Origin: an uncultured Haloferula sp.
Lineage (GTDB): Bacteria > Verrucomicrobiota > Verrucomicrobiae > Verrucomicrobiales > Akkermansiaceae
Assembly: GCA_946885645.1 (NCBI GenBank)
Contig: CAMPGU010000147.1
Location: forward strand, 1-9,866
Direction: 5' to 3'
Length of the DNA stretch: 9,866 nucleotides
Part shown: positions 7,516 to 9,866 of the stretch, piece after piece
How positions within the stretch are numbered: the first letter of the stretch is position 1
Layout of the letters: the number at the start of each line of letters is the position of its first letter
Program-made: the position numbers and the translations under genes
The notes under the pieces: generated by a model
The model's database searches: none
The model's input: only the letters and a program-made list of their open reading frames with translations
Told to the model about the DNA's origin: nothing

Positions 7516-9003
7516 TCAGCGTTCCACCACGCGGAAACCGAGATCGGCCCGGCGCAGGCCGCGGTCCGCCGCCCAGCGCCGCGTGAGCGCGCCCTCCGCC
7601 TGATCCAGATAGGAAGCTCCGGCGATCACCCAGCCTCTTTCCCCCAAGGGATTGGCCGGATTGACAGCCAGGCTTGAAGTCCATTCGGAAACCGAGCCTG
7701 CCATCCCGCCCAGGCCGGCGGGCGTCCGGTCGGCAGGCGAGACATCGCGGGCCGAGGCCCAAGTCGCGGGGCGCAAGGCCCGCGGATCGGGAAGCTTCAA
7801 ATGCAAGGCGGCGAACCATTCCTCCTGGGTGGGCAGACGGCAGCCTTTCCACTCGCAATAAGCGGCCGCGTCCCACCAATCGACATTCACGACCGGGAAA
7901 TCCCGGTCGATAGGACGGCCTTCCCACTGGCCGCCGGTTTTCGCGGCGGAGTACAGGGCGGTCCAGCCATCGGGCTCATGACCGCTTTTGCCCGGAGGCT
8001 GCTCCCTGTGGTCGTAGGCGCTCCGCCGCTCCGGTGCAAGCCCGGCGAGGGCTTCGAGAAATTCGGCGTACTCGCCGATGGTCACTTCATGGGCCGAGAG
8101 GGAAAAGGCCCCGACTTTCCCCGCCCCGCCATCCGGCAGGGGGTAGCTGCCCGCGGCGACCGCTACCGGCCCGGGCAAGGGCGATGCCGGGCCCGCGCTG
8201 CCATTGATCCCCCGCAAGGCGAGCAGGCCGACGCCCGCGATACAGAGGGCGGCAGCAGCCCCGAGGATCAGCGGCAGCGGCGACTTGCGCGGCAAGGCGC
8301 GGGCGGTCTTGGGCGCGGAAATCAGGGGGGTCTCTGAGAGCTGCTGCTCGATCTGCTCGGCGTAAGCCCGCACTTCGTCCCATGTCAGCGTGCGATCCAG
8401 CCCCTCCCCGCGCATCCACGCAAGCAGGGTAACCATGCGGGAGGCACCGGGATAACCGTCCGCCACCAGCCCCGGCAATCCCCTCCCCAGGGCAAGGATG
8501 TCTTCCGACGAGCGGGTGGCGGCGCGCTGACCGGCGCGGGCCAGATTCGCCACGCGCACCACGCCATGCGAATCGACGAAGATATCGTCCGGCCCCATCG
8601 ACGCCGCGGCGACGCCTTCTATTTCCAGCGTTTGATTGGCGTCCGCCACGCGGCGCAGGATATTCGCCAGTTGCACCGGCTTCAGCCCCTCCCTCGCATT
8701 CAGCCGCTCCATGAGCGACGAACCCGGAAGCCTCTCCAATGTCACGTAGCAATGCTCCGGATTGGAGACGGCCTCATAAACGGAGCCAACCAAGGGATGG
8801 TCCACGGCAGCCTTGGCCCGGATGTCCGCGAGAAAGTCCTCCCGACGGCCGAAGGCGGAGGATTTGAGCTCGAAAAGCACGACGGGCCTGCGGATCGACG
8901 CTTGCTCGGCCATCCAGGTGAGCGTGATCGGGCTTTCGCCGATCAAGGCCTCGAGACGGTAGTCGCCGAGCATCGAGCCGGCGCGGGAGCGAGGATCATC
9001 CAT
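7516..9003 (-). CDS. Pseudokinase - membrane helix - SUMF1/FGE-like fusion protein
   Basis: This 495-residue membrane protein joins three parts. Residues 14-225 follow the plan of a bacterial Ser/Thr kinase (D-Y-R-L-E-A-L-I-G at the start, D-H-P-L-V at 68-72, Y-V-T-L-E-R-L at the hinge), but each catalytic motif is lost. The glycine loop reads G-E-S-P-I-T; the VAIK lysine is Phe44 (V-V-L-F); HRDxKPxN aligns with A-A-S-M-G-P-D-D (133-140), and DFG with N-L-A (153-155). One membrane helix follows (about 243-264). Residues 279-495 are an FGE-sulfatase (SUMF1-like) domain: P-V-V-N-V-D-W-W-D-A-A-A-Y-C-E-W (370-385), R-L-P-T-Q-E-E-W (389-396), M-A-G-S-V-S-E-W (434-441) and a final L-G-F-R. The two cysteines that FGE needs just before G-F-R are absent, so formylglycine formation is unlikely. 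The kinase-like part should be cytoplasmic and the SUMF1-like part periplasmic, suggesting a sensor or scaffold. The ATG at 9001-9003 lies 4 bases after the upstream gene's stop and gives the expected kinase-type start. Automatic tools would likely call this a bifunctional kinase/FGE, which the residues do not support. Confidence 0.88.
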   Translation of the reverse strand: MDDPRSRAGSMLGDYRLEALIGESPITLTWMAEQASIRRPVVLFELKSSAFGRREDFLADIRAKAAVDHPLVGSVYEAVSNPEHCYVTLERLPGSSLMERLNAREGLKPVQLANILRRVADANQTLEIEGVAAASMGPDDIFVDSHGVVRVANLARAGQRAATRSSEDILALGRGLPGLVADGYPGASRMVTLLAWMRGEGLDRTLTWDEVRAYAEQIEQQLSETPLISAPKTARALPRKSPLPLILGAAAALCIAGVGLLALRGINGSAGPASPLPGPVAVAAGSYPLPDGGAGKVGAFSLSAHEVTIGEYAEFLEALAGLAPERRSAYDHREQPPGKSGHEPDGWTALYSAAKTGGQWEGRPIDRDFPVVNVDWWDAAAYCEWKGCRLPTQEEWFAALHLKLPDPRALRPATWASARDVSPADRTPAGLGGMAGSVSEWTSSLAVNPANPLGERGWVIAGASYLDQAEGALTRRWAADRGLRRADLGFRVVER

Positions 9004-9007
9004 GGAA

Positions 9008-9866
9008 TCAACGTACGGGCAGGGGCGGAACCGCACCGTCCGGGCCGGACGGCAGGGGAAGTTCCGGCACCTCCCCATGTTTCGGGCCGAGGAGGGCATT
9101 CACGGGGTCGAGATCGATCATGTCCTCCGTGATGAATTCCGGCGAATCGTTCGGCCGCTGATCGTCGGCCCCGCGCGCGGACAGATGCCGCGGCCATGCC
9201 ACGTGGTCGATCAGTTCCTCCTTGTAGAAGAGTTCCACGGTGTAGCCGTAGTAGCTCCGCTTCCCGAAAAGGTGATCCTGCTGCAGCTCCTGCGGCGGCA
9301 GGATATAAGTGACACGGAGCGTCTCCTCGCCGCCGACGAAGTCGAAGTCCCCGCTTACCCAATCGAACACCGTCTGGCACAGGCCCTCCGCCGCAGGCAG
9401 GATTTCTTCCTGCCCGTTCTTTTTGGTGGCGTCGAAGAAGTTCACCTTCACCACCAGATCGTACGCATTGATCTCCGTCCACGGCGCGGACTGCACCGGC
9501 ACATACACCAGCACGCGCTCGCCATCCTGGAAGGCCTCGTCCTTGAAAAGCCGGATCCTGCCGAGGAGGAGTTCCCGCCGCTTTTCAACGGGCAGGGAAA
9601 TCCCCTCCCGGAGCTTGCGGGCGGCGAGCTGGTAAAGGGCGCCCGCCCCCTCGGTATTCAGGTCGAAAACCGCCTGATAGGCATCGGCCGCTTGAACGGC
9701 GTAGCGCGAGTCCACACCCGCCATGTGCTCGTAGGTCAGGCCGATCTCGTAAAGCACGCTCGGGTCCTTCGGTGCCGTCTCCCGCGCCGCTTCCAGCTTG
9801 GTCAGCGCGGTAGCGATATCGTCGATGATGCGCGCGGCCCGCGCCTCGTTCACCAGCCGCTCCACC
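9008..9866 (-). CDS. TPR-containing protein of unknown function (5' end outside the window)
   Basis: At least 285 residues are visible; the frame remains open to the window edge, and the GTG at 9863-9865 is probably internal. The visible N-terminal part is helical with TPR spacing: A-L-T-K-L-E-A-A-R-E-T-A-P-K-D-P-S-V-L-Y (about 19-38), then E-I-G-L-T-Y-E-H-M and A-D-A-Y-Q-A-V-F-D-L. From about residue 115 it becomes beta-rich (R-V-L-V-Y-V-P-V-Q-S, A-Y-D-L-V-V-K-V-N-F-F-D, L-R-V-T-Y-I-L-P-P, Y-Y-G-Y-T-V-E-L-F-Y-K-E-E-L), a fold that I do not recognise. The end is acidic, then proline-rich (P-E-L-P-L-P...P-P-L-P-V-R). It is the upstream member of an operon with the pseudokinase/SUMF1 fusion, only 4 bases apart, so the two probably act together. 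Whether it is secreted cannot be judged without its N-terminus. Confidence 0.82.
   Translation of the reverse strand, partial: VERLVNEARAARIIDDIATALTKLEAARETAPKDPSVLYEIGLTYEHMAGVDSRYAVQAADAYQAVFDLNTEGAGALYQLAARKLREGISLPVEKRRELLLGRIRLFKDEAFQDGERVLVYVPVQSAPWTEINAYDLVVKVNFFDATKKNGQEEILPAAEGLCQTVFDWVSGDFDFVGGEETLRVTYILPPQELQQDHLFGKRSYYGYTVELFYKEELIDHVAWPRHLSARGADDQRPNDSPEFITEDMIDLDPVNALLGPKHGEVPELPLPSGPDGAVPPLPVR

Noticed and set aside
9004..9099. Upstream start that would lengthen the pseudokinase fusion by 32 residues
   Set aside because: It would overlap the TPR gene's 3' end, and the extra residues are not kinase-like. The ATG 4 bases after the upstream stop fits the operon layout.

Overview
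The window is a GC-rich bacterial chromosome segment that looks like Verrucomicrobiota (Luteolibacter or Haloferula type). That placement is inference. It rests on small lipoproteins ending their signal in SC or AC, a kinase-like/SUMF1 fusion of a kind common in Planctomycetes and Verrucomicrobia, and the near absence of Shine-Dalgarno sequences before confident starts. I see no tRNA, rRNA, CRISPR array, insertion sequence or replication origin.

Left part (1-3001). The 3' end of a membrane protein gene, possibly a POT/MFS transporter, enters from the left on the + strand. It converges on a minus-strand pterin-4a-carbinolamine dehydratase gene (343-627) that has its own terminator. That gene is divergent from a small Tyr/Gly-rich lipoprotein gene (757-1197), which is followed on the same strand by an L,D-transpeptidase lipoprotein gene (1288-1971) ending in a strong intrinsic terminator. 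On the minus strand a c-type cytochrome lipoprotein gene (2642-3001) runs into a LysE/RhtB exporter gene (2022-2645) through a 4-base ATGA overlap.

Centre (3002-7081). A long aconitase gene, acnA, occupies 3184-6054, with a TTGACA-type promoter candidate upstream and all three iron-sulfur cysteines in place. About 56 bases after its stop, a pair that looks like a toxin-antitoxin module begins: a 75-residue protein and a zeta-toxin-like P-loop kinase joined by a GTGA overlap. Its G+C is lower than that of acnA, and it has its own promoter candidate.

Right part (7082-9866). A 434-base gene-poor stretch holds several inverted repeats and two tiny open frames that mirror each other across the strands. 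Beyond it, a minus-strand operon carries a TPR-type protein of unknown function (cut by the window edge) and, 4 bases later, a 495-residue fusion of a kinase-like domain, one membrane helix and a SUMF1/FGE-like domain. Every kinase catalytic motif is lost and the formylglycine-generating cysteine pair is absent. This apparently catalytically dead signalling or scaffold protein, its TPR partner and the toxin-like pair are the most interesting parts of the window.
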